This document shows, piece after piece, positions 35,858 through 44,728 of a stretch of DNA of 64,000 nucleotides (positions are counted from its first letter, which is position 1; each line of letters begins with the position of its first letter). The translations under genes were made by a program, and so were the position numbers. The notes under the pieces are model-generated. The model made no database searches and had not been told where the DNA came from. It worked only from the letters and a program-made list of their open reading frames with translations. The stretch comes from an uncultured Bacteroidales bacterium (lineage in GTDB: Bacteria; Bacteroidota; Bacteroidia; Bacteroidales; UBA932), in NCBI GenBank assembly GCA_900316795.1, contig ONEF01000003.1, forward strand, positions 186,001 to 250,000, given 5' to 3'.

Positions 35858-36679
35858 ATGAAAAAGACAATATTGCTTATAGCCTCAGCGATTCTTTCAC
35901 TTTCAGCCTATTCCCAGGATCTTGTAATCCTGCACACCAACGACACCCACAGCCAGATAGAGCCTCTGTCCTCCGGCAACTACAAAGGAAGGGGCGGAGT
36001 GGATCGCAGAGAAAAATACATCAGCCAGGTAAGGGCAGAAAACAAGAACGTGATACTTCTGGATGCCGGAGACTTCTCCCAGGGCACGCCTTATTTCACT
36101 CTTTTCAAGGGGGATGCTGAAATTGAGCTGATGAACGCTCTCGGAGTGGATGCCGCAACCTTCGGCAACCACGAGTTTGACAACGGGCCGGAGGAGCTTG
36201 CAAGAAGGATCAAGATGGCCAACTTTCCTGTAGTCAATGCCAACTACAAACTGTCCGGCACACCTCTTGACGGTCTTGTCGCCCCTTATACCGTGATAGA
36301 TAGAGGAGGAAAGAGGATTGGCGTCATCGGCCTGAGCGTAAGGCTGACAGGGCTCGTGAACCCGACCAAGATCGGGAAGATGAAATACCAGCACCCTTAC
36401 AAGATTGTGGACAGGCTCGCCCGCAAACTGAGGAAATCTGAAAAATGTGACCTTGTAATACTTCTTACCCACTGCGGCTTCAACGACGGAAAGGAGCAGA
36501 ACCCTGATGACTGCCTTATAGCCAAAAACACGGAAGGCGTGGACATCATCATCGGCGGGCACTCGCATACTTTCATAAAGAAACCTGCTATCGTTGAAAG
36601 CAAGACAGGAAAGAAAGTGATGGTGGTCCAGGCCGGATGCAAGGGAGAAGAGGTCGGACGAATAGATATATGGTTCTGA
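35858..36679 (+). CDS. 5'-nucleotidase metallophosphatase domain protein, separate gene
   Basis: A 273-residue exported protein (signal peptide 1-19, ending AYSQ) with the calcineurin-like metallophosphatase motifs LHTNDTHS, GDFSQGT, GNHEFDNG, LTHCG and GGHSHT, so the binuclear metal site is complete. It lacks the C-terminal nucleotide-binding domain, which is the preceding gene. Probable role: periplasmic nucleotide dephosphorylation for salvage. Its 3' end faces the histidine kinase gene 13 nt away. Confidence 0.92.
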   Translation: MKKTILLIASAILSLSAYSQDLVILHTNDTHSQIEPLSSGNYKGRGGVDRREKYISQVRAENKNVILLDAGDFSQGTPYFTLFKGDAEIELMNALGVDAATFGNHEFDNGPEELARRIKMANFPVVNANYKLSGTPLDGLVAPYTVIDRGGKRIGVIGLSVRLTGLVNPTKIGKMKYQHPYKIVDRLARKLRKSEKCDLVILLTHCGFNDGKEQNPDDCLIAKNTEGVDIIIGGHSHTFIKKPAIVESKTGKKVMVVQAGCKGEEVGRIDIWF

Positions 36680-36692
36680 CAAAGAACCGTCT

Positions 36693-38099
36693 CTAAAGAG
36701 AATATAGACTGAACTTGAAAACTATACCGCCGCCTTCCTTCTGGGAGGCGGTTATTGTTCCCTTATGGAAGGCCACAGCATTCCTGACGATGGAAAGCCC
36801 CAGCCCTGAGCCTCCGGTCTTTCTGGTACGGCCTTCTTCCACCCTGTAGAAACGTTCAAATATCCTCTGGAGAGCCTCGGCAGGAACTCCCTTGCCGGTA
36901 TCTGAATAGGTGAAGTTTATCTTGTATCTCCCCTCTCCGGCAACCTGCTCGATGCCAGCCACAAGGGTAATGGCAATGCCCTTTCCTCCGTGCTCTATTG
37001 AATTGTCTATCAGATTCTTGAAAAGAGAATAAACGAGATTGTAGCTTCCCCTGAGGCGCAACCGGCTGCTGATTCTCATATCAAAAGATATGTTGCTATC
37101 TTCCAGCTTGTAGCCAATCTCCTCGAGAACATCCTCAAGACAGCTCCTGACATTGATTTCCTCCAGCCTGTACAAGGCTTCGTCAGACTTCCCGAGTTCA
37201 TTGGACTCGTCGAGTTTGTTGAGTATGGACACTTCATTCACCAGATCCGCCAGCCTTGTGGCCTGGGAATAGGCCTTGCCTACAAATTTCCTCATCTGCT
37301 CCGCTGACATGTCGTCAGAATTGAGGATAGTTTCCAGGTAAGCCTTGACCCCTGTAAGCGGAGTCTTCAGCTCATGGGCTATGTTATGGCTCATCTGCTG
37401 CTTGTACTTCTTGGCCTTCTCAAGCTGGGAGAATGTGTCGGCTATCTCCTTCCCCACTTCTCCCATCTCGTCATTGTCAAAGTCTATCTCAGAAAGCCCG
37501 TTACCGTCTTCCTTTATGGCGCTCACAAGTTCGCTGTATGTCTTCAAAGGTTTGTATAACCGCCTGAGTATGTAAATGAAAGCAAATATCAGAGCTGATA
37601 GCAGGACAACAATCAGTATGAAATAATTATTGTCTTTGCCAACTTCAGCAGGGCGGCTCATCCTGAACCTTGAATAGGAGCGGACAAACAGGTTCCCGGA
37701 TTTTTTCGCATAGTAGAGGTATTCCTTATCCGGTTCTCCGACAGCGCTCCTGAGAGCGCTTCCATCAGCTCCTGAGGCGGCGGTGACTATCTCTGAAAGG
37801 CTAAAGATATTGTCCGGAATGGAAATATCCCTTTGACGGGAGTCATACAGTACGTTGCCCAAAGTATCGGCGAGAGTGAAGCCGAAACCGTCGGGAAGCT
37901 GAATGGAGGAAGGGTCCTTGCCTTCTGAGAGAGAATCCAGCACCTGGGAAATGGTTGCCTTGAGTTCTCCCTGAAGAGCTGAAATACTGTATCCGCGGCT
38001 CTGCCTGGAGGAATAGAGCACAAAGAACAGAGCCAGCAGAGCCAGCAGCATCAATAGATATATAACCAGCCGGTAACGATATTTGAGCTTGATTTTCAT
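36693..38099 (-). CDS. Membrane sensor histidine kinase
   Basis: A 468-residue kinase from ATG 38099 (MKIKLKYRYR), whose A is shared with the stop of the response-regulator gene (TGATG). It has two membrane helices (about 8-30 and 155-178) flanking a periplasmic sensor of about 125 residues. The phospho-acceptor is in MSHNIAHELKTPLTG. The ATPase has N (NLIDNSIEHGG), G1 (DTGKGVP), F and G2 (GGSGLGLS) boxes. Signal unknown. It is partnered with the OmpR-type regulator. Confidence 0.95.
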   Translation of the reverse strand: MKIKLKYRYRLVIYLLMLLALLALFFVLYSSRQSRGYSISALQGELKATISQVLDSLSEGKDPSSIQLPDGFGFTLADTLGNVLYDSRQRDISIPDNIFSLSEIVTAASGADGSALRSAVGEPDKEYLYYAKKSGNLFVRSYSRFRMSRPAEVGKDNNYFILIVVLLSALIFAFIYILRRLYKPLKTYSELVSAIKEDGNGLSEIDFDNDEMGEVGKEIADTFSQLEKAKKYKQQMSHNIAHELKTPLTGVKAYLETILNSDDMSAEQMRKFVGKAYSQATRLADLVNEVSILNKLDESNELGKSDEALYRLEEINVRSCLEDVLEEIGYKLEDSNISFDMRISSRLRLRGSYNLVYSLFKNLIDNSIEHGGKGIAITLVAGIEQVAGEGRYKINFTYSDTGKGVPAEALQRIFERFYRVEEGRTRKTGGSGLGLSIVRNAVAFHKGTITASQKEGGGIVFKFSLYSL

Positions 38100-38902
38100 C
38101 ACTTGCCTTGAGGATGGATGCAATAGCCGAATCCGGAACGGTTCTGCACAAGATCCCCGGCCGGGCCCAGTTTTTTACGCAACCTTGCAATATGCACATC
38201 CACAGTCCTCTGGAGAACGAATCCGTCATCCTTCCAGACATTCTTCAAAATTTCCTCCCTGGAAAAAAGCTTTCCTGTGGAACGCGCCAGAAGCAAGAGG
38301 ATTTCCATTTCCTTACGGGTCAGAAGGACCGGTTCTCCGCTTACCTTCACGCTGCTCTCTTTTGCATCAATGGTAAGTATCCCGAAATCAAAGTAATCCT
38401 GCTGGACTTCATCTGCAGGTTGCGGAGTGTCAGGAACGCTTTTGGCTGCAACGCCCTTGGAATTGTTCTTCCACGCTGAAGCGGAATTGTCTCCAGAAGG
38501 CTTCTGTATCCGTCCGGATCTTGAGAGCACGGCCTTTACCCTGGCTACAACCTCATTCACTGAAAAAGGTTTTGATATGTAGTCGTCCCCGCCGCTGGAA
38601 AATCCTTTAAGGATGTCATCCTCCGTGTCAAGCGCCGTCACGAAAATTATCGGTACGCTGCTCTTGTAGTCTTCTCTCAGAAGCTGGGCAAGTTTCAGGC
38701 CGCTGATGCCACCCATCATGATATCCAGAAGCAGCAAGTCAAATTTCTCTGAAGAAATCACAGAAAGGGCTTCTTCTGAACTGAGAACCGTCTTGACCTT
38801 AAAACCGGCCTTTTCCAGGTTGTACTGAAGAATCTCACAAATATCTTCCTCATCATCAACGACAAGTATGTTCGCTTTCAGGGCAGTATCTTCCATAATC
38901 AA
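38099..38902 (-). CDS. OmpR/PhoB-family response regulator
   Basis: A 267-residue regulator. The receiver domain has DD (VVDDEED), phospho-accepting Asp in LLLLDIMMGG, and switch Thr/Lys (FVTALD, ISKPFS). A linker of about 45 residues (125-170), longer than usual, precedes the winged-helix domain with VLLTRKEMEILLLLARSTGKLFSREEI. It is first in the operon with the kinase. Two TTTGGCAAA copies 16 bp apart lie just upstream (38917-38941). Confidence 0.94.
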   Translation of the reverse strand: MIMEDTALKANILVVDDEEDICEILQYNLEKAGFKVKTVLSSEEALSVISSEKFDLLLLDIMMGGISGLKLAQLLREDYKSSVPIIFVTALDTEDDILKGFSSGGDDYISKPFSVNEVVARVKAVLSRSGRIQKPSGDNSASAWKNNSKGVAAKSVPDTPQPADEVQQDYFDFGILTIDAKESSVKVSGEPVLLTRKEMEILLLLARSTGKLFSREEILKNVWKDDGFVLQRTVDVHIARLRKKLGPAGDLVQNRSGFGYCIHPQGK

Positions 38903-38994
38903 ATGCTTGGGCGGTATTTGGCAAACCCATTGTTTGGCAAAGGTAACATTTTTTGTAACTTAGTGCCCTGTTTGAAACAGATAACAACGCTTGT

Positions 38995-39594
38995 ATGACA
39001 TATAAGAAGAAAGAACTGTTCACGCCAGAGACTACACAGAGCCTGGCTTCGCATTACAAAGAAATCCTGAAACTTCTTGGCGAAGACACTTCCAGAGAAG
39101 GCATTCTCAAGACTCCTGAAAGAGTTGCCAAAAGCATGCAGTTTCTCACTCACGGATATCAGCTTGACCCTGTGGCCATACTAAAATCGGCGATGTTCAA
39201 AGAGGAGTATCAGCAGATGGTACTGGTAAAAGACATTGAGCTTTATTCCATGTGCGAGCACCACATGCTGCCATTCTACGGAAAATGCCATGTCGCCTAC
39301 ATACCAAATGGTTACATTACTGGGCTGAGCAAGATACCTCGCGTTGTTGACGCCTTTGCCCGCAGGCTCCAGGTACAGGAAAGGCTCACGGTCCAGATCA
39401 GGGACTGTATCCAGAAAACCCTGAAGCCTCTGGGGGTTGCCGTGGTCATCGAGGCCGCGCACATGTGCATGCAGATTCGCGGAGTACAAAAGCAGAACTC
39501 GGTAACCACCACATCAGCCTTTACGGGAGCTTTCCTCAACAACCGCAAGACAAGAGAAGAGTTCCTCAGGCTCATAGGAGCAGATTTGCATTAA
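38995..39594 (+). CDS. folE: GTP cyclohydrolase I
   Basis: A 199-residue enzyme converting GTP to 7,8-dihydroneopterin triphosphate in tetrahydrofolate synthesis. It shows the Zn-binding Cys and His in [10 protein letters not shown] and the later Cys/His in HMCMQIRG, plus the signature [17 protein letters not shown]. It is divergent from the response-regulator gene. Confidence 0.96.
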   Translation: MTYKKKELFTPETTQSLASHYKEILKLLGEDTSREGILKTPERVAKSMQFLTHGYQLDPVAILKSAMFKEEYQQMVLVKDIELYSMCEHHMLPFYGKCHVAYIPNGYITGLSKIPRVVDAFARRLQVQERLTVQIRDCIQKTLKPLGVAVVIEAAHMCMQIRGVQKQNSVTTTSAFTGAFLNNRKTREEFLRLIGADLH

Positions 39595-39630
39595 AAGAAT
39601 TAACTGTTGTAAAACATAGAGCTGGAGAAT

Positions 39631-40347
39631 ATGAGAATTTTGATTTGCGCCGCTGAGCAGGAAGAACTGGATTGCGCCATCCAGGCGTTGAGGATTTACG
39701 AGAGCAAAATCGTGGGCAAGGCCCAAATTGACTTTATGCTCACCGGCATAGGAACCACTTCCACCTGCTACCGTCTGGCAAAGAAACTTGTAGAGGCGGA
39801 AACAGCTGGGGAAAAGTATTCACTTGCAGTCAACATAGGGATAGCAGGCAGTTATGACCTTGAGAAGTTTCCTGTAGGAAGCATAGCTCTGATAGAAAAA
39901 GAGTACTTCGGAGACCTGGGGTTCATGACAGCTTCGGGATTTCTGACATTGTTTGATTCCAACACCTTGGATTCCAATCTCTTCCCTTTCAAAGACGGTG
40001 CCCTTGAGATGCTGCCTCTCACAGATTATTTCAACGATATAGCCTCAACCTACAAGAGAGCGACCGGAGTTACCGTCCAGACCATTTCCGGCGGGGAGGA
40101 AACCTGCAACAGGCTCATAAAAAAATATTCTCCGCATATAGAGACTATGGAGGGGGCGGCATTTTTCTATGTCTGCCTCAACGAATATGTCAAGTTCATC
40201 CAGCTAAGAAGCGTTTCAAACAAAGTGGGAGAAGAGAACACTGCCAAATGGGAAACACCTAAAGCCCTTGAATCCCTGAAGGAGGCAATGAAGGAATTCT
40301 TCCGCCTGTTTGTTGACAACCAGCATAAGGGGCTTGTCCAGGTCTGA
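39631..40347 (+). CDS. mqnB: Futalosine hydrolase (nucleoside phosphorylase-like)
   Basis: A 238-residue protein of the MTA/SAH nucleosidase fold. It has MRILICAAEQEELD at the N-terminus, the VNIGIAGSYD glycine-rich loop and METMEGAAFFYVC near residue 170, which contains the ribose-binding Met-Glu. The overall pattern matches MqnB, which releases hypoxanthine from futalosine in the alternative menaquinone pathway. No other mqn genes are adjacent. A different nucleosidase activity is a lesser possibility. Confidence 0.8.
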   Translation: MRILICAAEQEELDCAIQALRIYESKIVGKAQIDFMLTGIGTTSTCYRLAKKLVEAETAGEKYSLAVNIGIAGSYDLEKFPVGSIALIEKEYFGDLGFMTASGFLTLFDSNTLDSNLFPFKDGALEMLPLTDYFNDIASTYKRATGVTVQTISGGEETCNRLIKKYSPHIETMEGAAFFYVCLNEYVKFIQLRSVSNKVGEENTAKWETPKALESLKEAMKEFFRLFVDNQHKGLVQV

Positions 40348-40383
40348 GCCTTAGAAATCTGTTCCACTAAAAGAGAAGGAGAT

Positions 40384-41118
40384 ATGGAAGAAAAGACAAA
40401 CAAGCGGACGGAGGTTATCAGAATTGAAGATCTTCACAAGATTTACATTCTCGGATCACAGCAGGTGAATGCTCTTGACGGAGTTTCCCTTTCTATCCAC
40501 AAGAATGACTACATAGCCATAATGGGGCCGTCCGGAAGCGGAAAATCCACAATGATGAACATCCTTGGATGCCTTGACACCCCAACAAGCGGTAAATACA
40601 TACTCGGAGGAACAGATGTCAGCCAGATGGCGGACTCGCAGCTCGCCGAGGTCAGGAACAAACAGATAGGTTTTGTTTTTCAGTCATTCAACCTGCTGCC
40701 AAGATACTCATCCCTGGAAAATGTGGCTCTTCCCTTGATTTACAACGGAATACCTGAAAAAGAGCGAATAAAGCTGGCCACCGCTGCGCTTGAAGTGGTA
40801 GGCCTTTCGGACAGGATGGACCACAAGCCGAGCGAACTTTCCGGCGGACAGAGGCAGAGAGTAGCCATAGCCCGTGCCATAATCAACACACCTACCATCA
40901 TTCTGGCAGACGAGCCTACAGGCAACCTGGACACCAAGACCAGCATCGAGATAATGAACATCTTCGAAAAAATATACAGGCAGGGGAACACTATCATCAT
41001 CGTAACCCACGAGGAAGACATCTCGAAGTTTGCAAGAAGGATAGTCAGGCTCCGCGACGGGAAGGTGGAAAGCGATACAATAAACCCTGCTCCCACACTT
41101 GCAGGAACCAGCATCTGA
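40384..41118 (+). CDS. ABC transporter ATP-binding protein (LolD/MacB/FtsE-like)
   Basis: A 244-residue ATPase with Walker [10 protein letters not shown], signature [15 protein letters not shown], Walker [15 protein letters not shown] and the [17 protein letters not shown]-loop region typical of the LolD/MacB class. No permease gene is adjacent, so the partner is encoded elsewhere. It lies between mqnB and the cobalamin adenosyltransferase. Confidence 0.92.
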   Translation: MEEKTNKRTEVIRIEDLHKIYILGSQQVNALDGVSLSIHKNDYIAIMGPSGSGKSTMMNILGCLDTPTSGKYILGGTDVSQMADSQLAEVRNKQIGFVFQSFNLLPRYSSLENVALPLIYNGIPEKERIKLATAALEVVGLSDRMDHKPSELSGGQRQRVAIARAIINTPTIILADEPTGNLDTKTSIEIMNIFEKIYRQGNTIIIVTHEEDISKFARRIVRLRDGKVESDTINPAPTLAGTSI

Positions 41119-41172
41119 ATCAGGAATTTGTAACAACACATAAACGAATCTGCACGACAAACACTTACGACC

Positions 41173-41751
41173 ATGAAGATATATACCAAGACCGGAGACC
41201 AGGGGACAACTTCCCTGGTAGGAGGCAAGAGAGTTTTCAAGAACGACCCAAGGGTAGAGGCTTACGGAGATGCCGACGAGCTGATTTCCTATCTGGGCCT
41301 TATCATCGCTGAGGGAGAGAATCCCGCGAACACTGCATCAACAGCCACTCAGATCCGCAAAGACCTGCTGAAAATCCAGCAGATTCTGATGTGCGTTTCC
41401 GCCTTCCTCGCAATGCCAGAAGAAGGTACCGGCAAACAGCTAAAACCTCTTGAGGAATCAGAAATAGAGTTCCTGGAACAGGGCATAGACACAATGACCA
41501 GTCAGATACCTCCCCAGAAAGCGTTCGTCATACCTGGCGCCCCTATCCAGGCGGCGCTCTGCCACGTGGCAAGAACCGTCTGCAGAAGAGTTGAAAGGCG
41601 ATGCGTGGACATCCACTCCACAAACGAAGACCTGGAGTCAAATCTGGTAAAGTGCAAAAAATACATTAACCGCCTTTCAGACTACCTGTTCACCCTTGCC
41701 CGGTATTTCAATACAATCACCAATACACCTGAAGTATTCTGGCTTCCTTGA
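41173..41751 (+). CDS. Cob(I)alamin adenosyltransferase, PduO type
   Basis: A 192-residue PduO-type ATP:cob(I)alamin adenosyltransferase. It has the N-terminal [23 protein letters not shown]-binding motif, [13 protein letters not shown], and [12 protein letters not shown]. It makes adenosylcobalamin, the cofactor of the mutase encoded at 8838-12851. Confidence 0.95.
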   Translation: MKIYTKTGDQGTTSLVGGKRVFKNDPRVEAYGDADELISYLGLIIAEGENPANTASTATQIRKDLLKIQQILMCVSAFLAMPEEGTGKQLKPLEESEIEFLEQGIDTMTSQIPPQKAFVIPGAPIQAALCHVARTVCRRVERRCVDIHSTNEDLESNLVKCKKYINRLSDYLFTLARYFNTITNTPEVFWLP

Positions 41752-41790
41752 CAAAACTGACACATTTTTTGCTGACGGCATAAAAATTGG

Positions 41791-41819
41791 TTGCAAATTT
41801 GAAAATAGTGTTATATTTG
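41791..41819 (+). promoter_or_regulatory. Promoter of the DUF2795 gene
   Basis: TTG at 41791-41793, an 18-nt gap, TATATTTG at 41812-41819. A roughly 55-nt leader precedes ATG 41879. Confidence 0.65.
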
Positions 41820-41878
41820 CAGCCCATTTCGGAAAAGGAGTTGACAAGACATCTTTTCCCGGTTAATTTGAAAGAAAA

Positions 41879-42100
41879 ATGTATTGGACATTAGAGCTTG
41901 CATCCAAACTGGACGATGCGCCTTTCCCGGCTACCAAGAGTGAGTTGTTAGATTATGCTGTCCGTTCCGGAGCTCCTGATGAGGTAATTGAAAACCTCAA
42001 CGATATTGAAGACGAGGAAGAAGTTTTTGACAGCATTGAAGACTTGTGGCCTGACTATCCTAGCAAAGAAGATTTCTTCTTCAACGAGGATGAGTACTAA
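41879..42100 (+). CDS. DUF2795 family small acidic protein
   Basis: A 73-residue protein matching the DUF2795 family common in Bacteroidetes: MYWTLELASKLDDAPFPATK, then VIENLNDIEDEEEVFDSIEDLWPDYP. It is small, acidic and cytoplasmic. Function is unknown; the strong promoter and terminator suggest high expression. Confidence 0.88.
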   Translation: MYWTLELASKLDDAPFPATKSELLDYAVRSGAPDEVIENLNDIEDEEEVFDSIEDLWPDYPSKEDFFFNEDEY

Positions 42101-42143
42101 TGGAAACTGAGGTGTAAAACCTCAAAAACGATTGACCATCTAG

Positions 42144-42183
42144 AAGAAAGAGACAAGAGACATTTCTTGTCTCTTTCTTTTTT
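42144..42183 (+). terminator. Terminator of the DUF2795 gene
   Basis: A perfect long stem, GAAAGAGACAAGA pairing with TCTTGTCTCTTTC around a short loop, followed by TTTTTT. Confidence 0.95.
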
Positions 42184-42258
42184 GCCAAGAAACACTACTC
42201 TTTTGGGTAAAATCATTAACTTTGGACTTGAAACCAAACTTGAACAAAAAAAGCAGCT

Positions 42259-42963
42259 ATGAAAAGATTGGTCTTATTGATTACTGTTTTGCTTTTGGCA
42301 TGCGCCGGTAATGATACCGCCGCCCAGGGATTCCTCAAAAAAATCGGGAAAGCCATAAAGGAAAAGACTGTTGACAAGACAGAAGAAACTGTTGACGAGG
42401 CCGTTGACAAAGCTTTTGATGCCCTCGGAGGACTCCTGAGCGGAAAGAAAAAATCAACGGACGATGAGGATGAAGATGAGGAGGATGAGGAAGACACTGA
42501 AGGCAAAAACAACCTGGTCAGCCCTACCTGGAATTGTCCAAATCCCGATTGCGGCCACACTGGGAACACCGGAAAATTCTGTTCCGAATGTGGAACAAGC
42601 CGTCCGGCCAGTCTCGTCAGTGCATTTAACAACGGCAGATATTCCTCAAAGAAGATAACCTTTGCTCCGGGCAGCACGGAACTGAAGTTTGAAAGCGTAA
42701 ATGAGATTCAGAAAATCGCCGAGTATCTGAAAAACAATCCTGACTCCAAGTTCATAGTTCAAGTGATTTGCTTTGGGGCTGAAACAGATGAAGAAAACGC
42801 CCTTGGAGAAGACAGGGCCAAAAGTGTCATAAAAGCCCTGTCCGACATGGGATGTGACGAATTCAACTTCAAGCCGGCCGGAAAGGATTACGATTTCGGC
42901 GAGAACGCCAAGCCTTTCGGGGCAAACCTCAAAGGCCTCTACACTATCTTTACAAGGAAATAG
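42259..42963 (+). CDS. Exported zinc-ribbon / degenerate OmpA-like protein (paralogue A)
   Basis: A 234-residue protein with a signal peptide (1-22). It has an amphipathic helix segment (QGFLKKIGKAIKEKTVDK and ETVDEAVDKAFD, 23-60), an Asp/Glu stretch, a zinc-ribbon-like module with C93, C98, C108 and C111 (CPNPDCGH...KFCSECG), and an OmpA-like C-terminal domain (130-234). The last lacks the peptidoglycan-binding Asp and Arg seen in paralogue B, so it may not bind the wall. A -7 box TAACTTTG lies at 42219-42226. Its N-terminal half is a clear paralogue of the protein at 44729. Function unknown. Confidence 0.75.
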   Translation: MKRLVLLITVLLLACAGNDTAAQGFLKKIGKAIKEKTVDKTEETVDEAVDKAFDALGGLLSGKKKSTDDEDEDEEDEEDTEGKNNLVSPTWNCPNPDCGHTGNTGKFCSECGTSRPASLVSAFNNGRYSSKKITFAPGSTELKFESVNEIQKIAEYLKNNPDSKFIVQVICFGAETDEENALGEDRAKSVIKALSDMGCDEFNFKPAGKDYDFGENAKPFGANLKGLYTIFTRK

Positions 42964-42964
42964 C

Positions 42965-44296
42965 TTAAATCAGACCCTTTTCTTTGGCCTTGTATATAAG
43001 GTCTGCAGTATTTGTAGCTTCAAACTTTATCAGGAGTTTCTTGCGGTACCATTTGATTGTAGGAACGGACAGATAAAGTTTCTCGGCGATTTGAGGCGAT
43101 GTCTTCCCCTCAGCCAAAAGCGGAAGTATAGCACGTTCCCTGTCTGTGAGTGTGATGACATCCTTGCTTTCCTTGGAGTCTTGTTTGTGCATTACGGATT
43201 CTTCCCGCTCTGCTGCATCCTGCAAAGTCCTTCCGTCAGGAGACAAAGGCAAGTCGGCACCTTGATCCTCTGTTTCCGGGAGTTCTGCCAACGCTTCCAC
43301 AAGAGCTTGGTCCGCACCCTGCTTCTGGTGACGGAGGATTGTCATGCGCCTTATGATAACAAGAAGAGCAAGGGCAAGAAGAGCGAGGCAGACAGAACCG
43401 AAGGCTATCCACCTGAGCTGCTTCTTCTGCTGCTGAAGCACCTTGCGCATCACATCCAGCGTCTCAAGCCTTGACCTGAATTCCTGGTCTTCGTGGAGAG
43501 AATAGTACTTGTCCGCCTCCTCCAGGCATCTGAGGGCCTTTGATGTTTTACCTTGGGCCAGATACAAGGCTCCCAGACCTTTGAGAGGGTTGGATATCTG
43601 AAGACTGTCCCCGCTTGCCCTGGCATATTCCAAAGACTTGTAATAGCAGTCTTCCGCATCCTTGTAATCCCCCTCTTCCAACCAAGTCTCACCCATATTG
43701 TACCAGAGGATGGCGTTGCTTTCCTTCCATCCGTTCTTCTCAAAGATCTCCCCCGCCTTCTTGTAGTACTCCATCGCCAGAGGAATGGAATCCATCATGT
43801 TGTACATATTGCCCAGAGAGCCATAATATGCTGATTTGGCATCATCTATAGTACTCTGCTCATATATTTTGGAACTGTACTCCGTAGTTTCTTTGTCCTC
43901 CATCTTCCGGATTATATCCAGACCCTTGTTGTAGTAGAATAATGCCGAATCCCACTGCTGTGAAGCATAATAATGCAAACCCAGTATCCTCGCAGCATCC
44001 TGCGCCGTGTACCAGTACCCGCGATCCATACCGAATTCCAGAGCCTTACTGGCAAACATCATACTCCTCTCCCGGTTTATCTGAAGATAGCCCCACATAA
44101 GCTCTTTATAGGCAGCAAGGATTATGTCAGACTCCTCCTTCGGCGCAGAATAAAGTTTCTCCCTGGTCCATCCCGCCACGACACTCTCCAGGGAATCGGT
44201 TTTTCTTCCGCGATGGTCTGAATACTGTGAAGATGAATCAGCAAAAGTCAAAGACAGAAGAGAAAACAGAAGGGCGATGCTAACAACCGGTTTCAT
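42965..44296 (-). CDS. TPR-containing membrane-bound LuxR-type regulator
   Basis: A 443-residue protein. It has a signal peptide (1-19), TPR-like helical repeats (about 60-280, including ILWYNMGETWLEEGDYKDAEDCYYKSLEYAR), a transmembrane helix (about 297-316) and a C-terminal LuxR-type helix-turn-helix (380-443, TDRERAILPLLAEGKTSPQIAEKL). This layout is a one-component sensor with a periplasmic TPR domain and a cytoplasmic DNA-binding domain. Its HTH is closely similar to the small LuxR protein at 44428. It ends one base after paralogue A. Confidence 0.88.
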   Translation of the reverse strand: MKPVVSIALLFSLLSLTFADSSSQYSDHRGRKTDSLESVVAGWTREKLYSAPKEESDIILAAYKELMWGYLQINRERSMMFASKALEFGMDRGYWYTAQDAARILGLHYYASQQWDSALFYYNKGLDIIRKMEDKETTEYSSKIYEQSTIDDAKSAYYGSLGNMYNMMDSIPLAMEYYKKAGEIFEKNGWKESNAILWYNMGETWLEEGDYKDAEDCYYKSLEYARASGDSLQISNPLKGLGALYLAQGKTSKALRCLEEADKYYSLHEDQEFRSRLETLDVMRKVLQQQKKQLRWIAFGSVCLALLALALLVIIRRMTILRHQKQGADQALVEALAELPETEDQGADLPLSPDGRTLQDAAEREESVMHKQDSKESKDVITLTDRERAILPLLAEGKTSPQIAEKLYLSVPTIKWYRKKLLIKFEATNTADLIYKAKEKGLI

Positions 44297-44427
44297 AGTT
44301 GTGGGTTTTGTTCTTCACAAAGATAGCAAACTGGCCCGACAATGCCTCCAAATACCTAAAAACTACCCGAAGGGATGGTGTTTTCTATCCTTTGGTATAG
44401 TGTTTTTGCTCAAATTCTTCCCGAATT

Positions 44428-44679
44428 TTGCAACGTGCAACTAACCAACCGCAGAACACTATGACAGCTCTACACGAAAGCAGGAACATACAGTTGAGCA
44501 AGAAGGAAACAAGGATCCTGCAGCTGATAGCAGAAGGCAAGACCAGCCCGCAGATTGCAGACTTGATGTGTTTAAGTCTGAACACCATCAAATGGTACCG
44601 CAAAAAGCTCAAATCCAAACTTGATGCGTCTAACCCCGCCCAGATGATCCGCAAGGCCATTGAACTTGGATTGCTGTAA
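44428..44679 (+). CDS. Stand-alone LuxR-type helix-turn-helix protein
   Basis: 83 residues (72 if started at ATG 44461, MTALHES). It consists almost entirely of a LuxR-type HTH: LSKKETRILQLIAEGKTSPQIADL, then NTIKWYRKKLKSKL. No receiver or sensor domain is present. The HTH resembles that of the divergent TPR regulator, down to EGKTSPQIA and TIKWYRKKL. It may act as a minimal regulator of the next gene or as a partner or competitor of the TPR regulator, or it may be a remnant of a duplicated one. Confidence 0.8.
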   Translation: MQRATNQPQNTMTALHESRNIQLSKKETRILQLIAEGKTSPQIADLMCLSLNTIKWYRKKLKSKLDASNPAQMIRKAIELGLL

Positions 44680-44728
44680 CCCGGGACTGTTCCGGATATC
44701 ACAAGAAATAACATAAAAAACAACAGAG

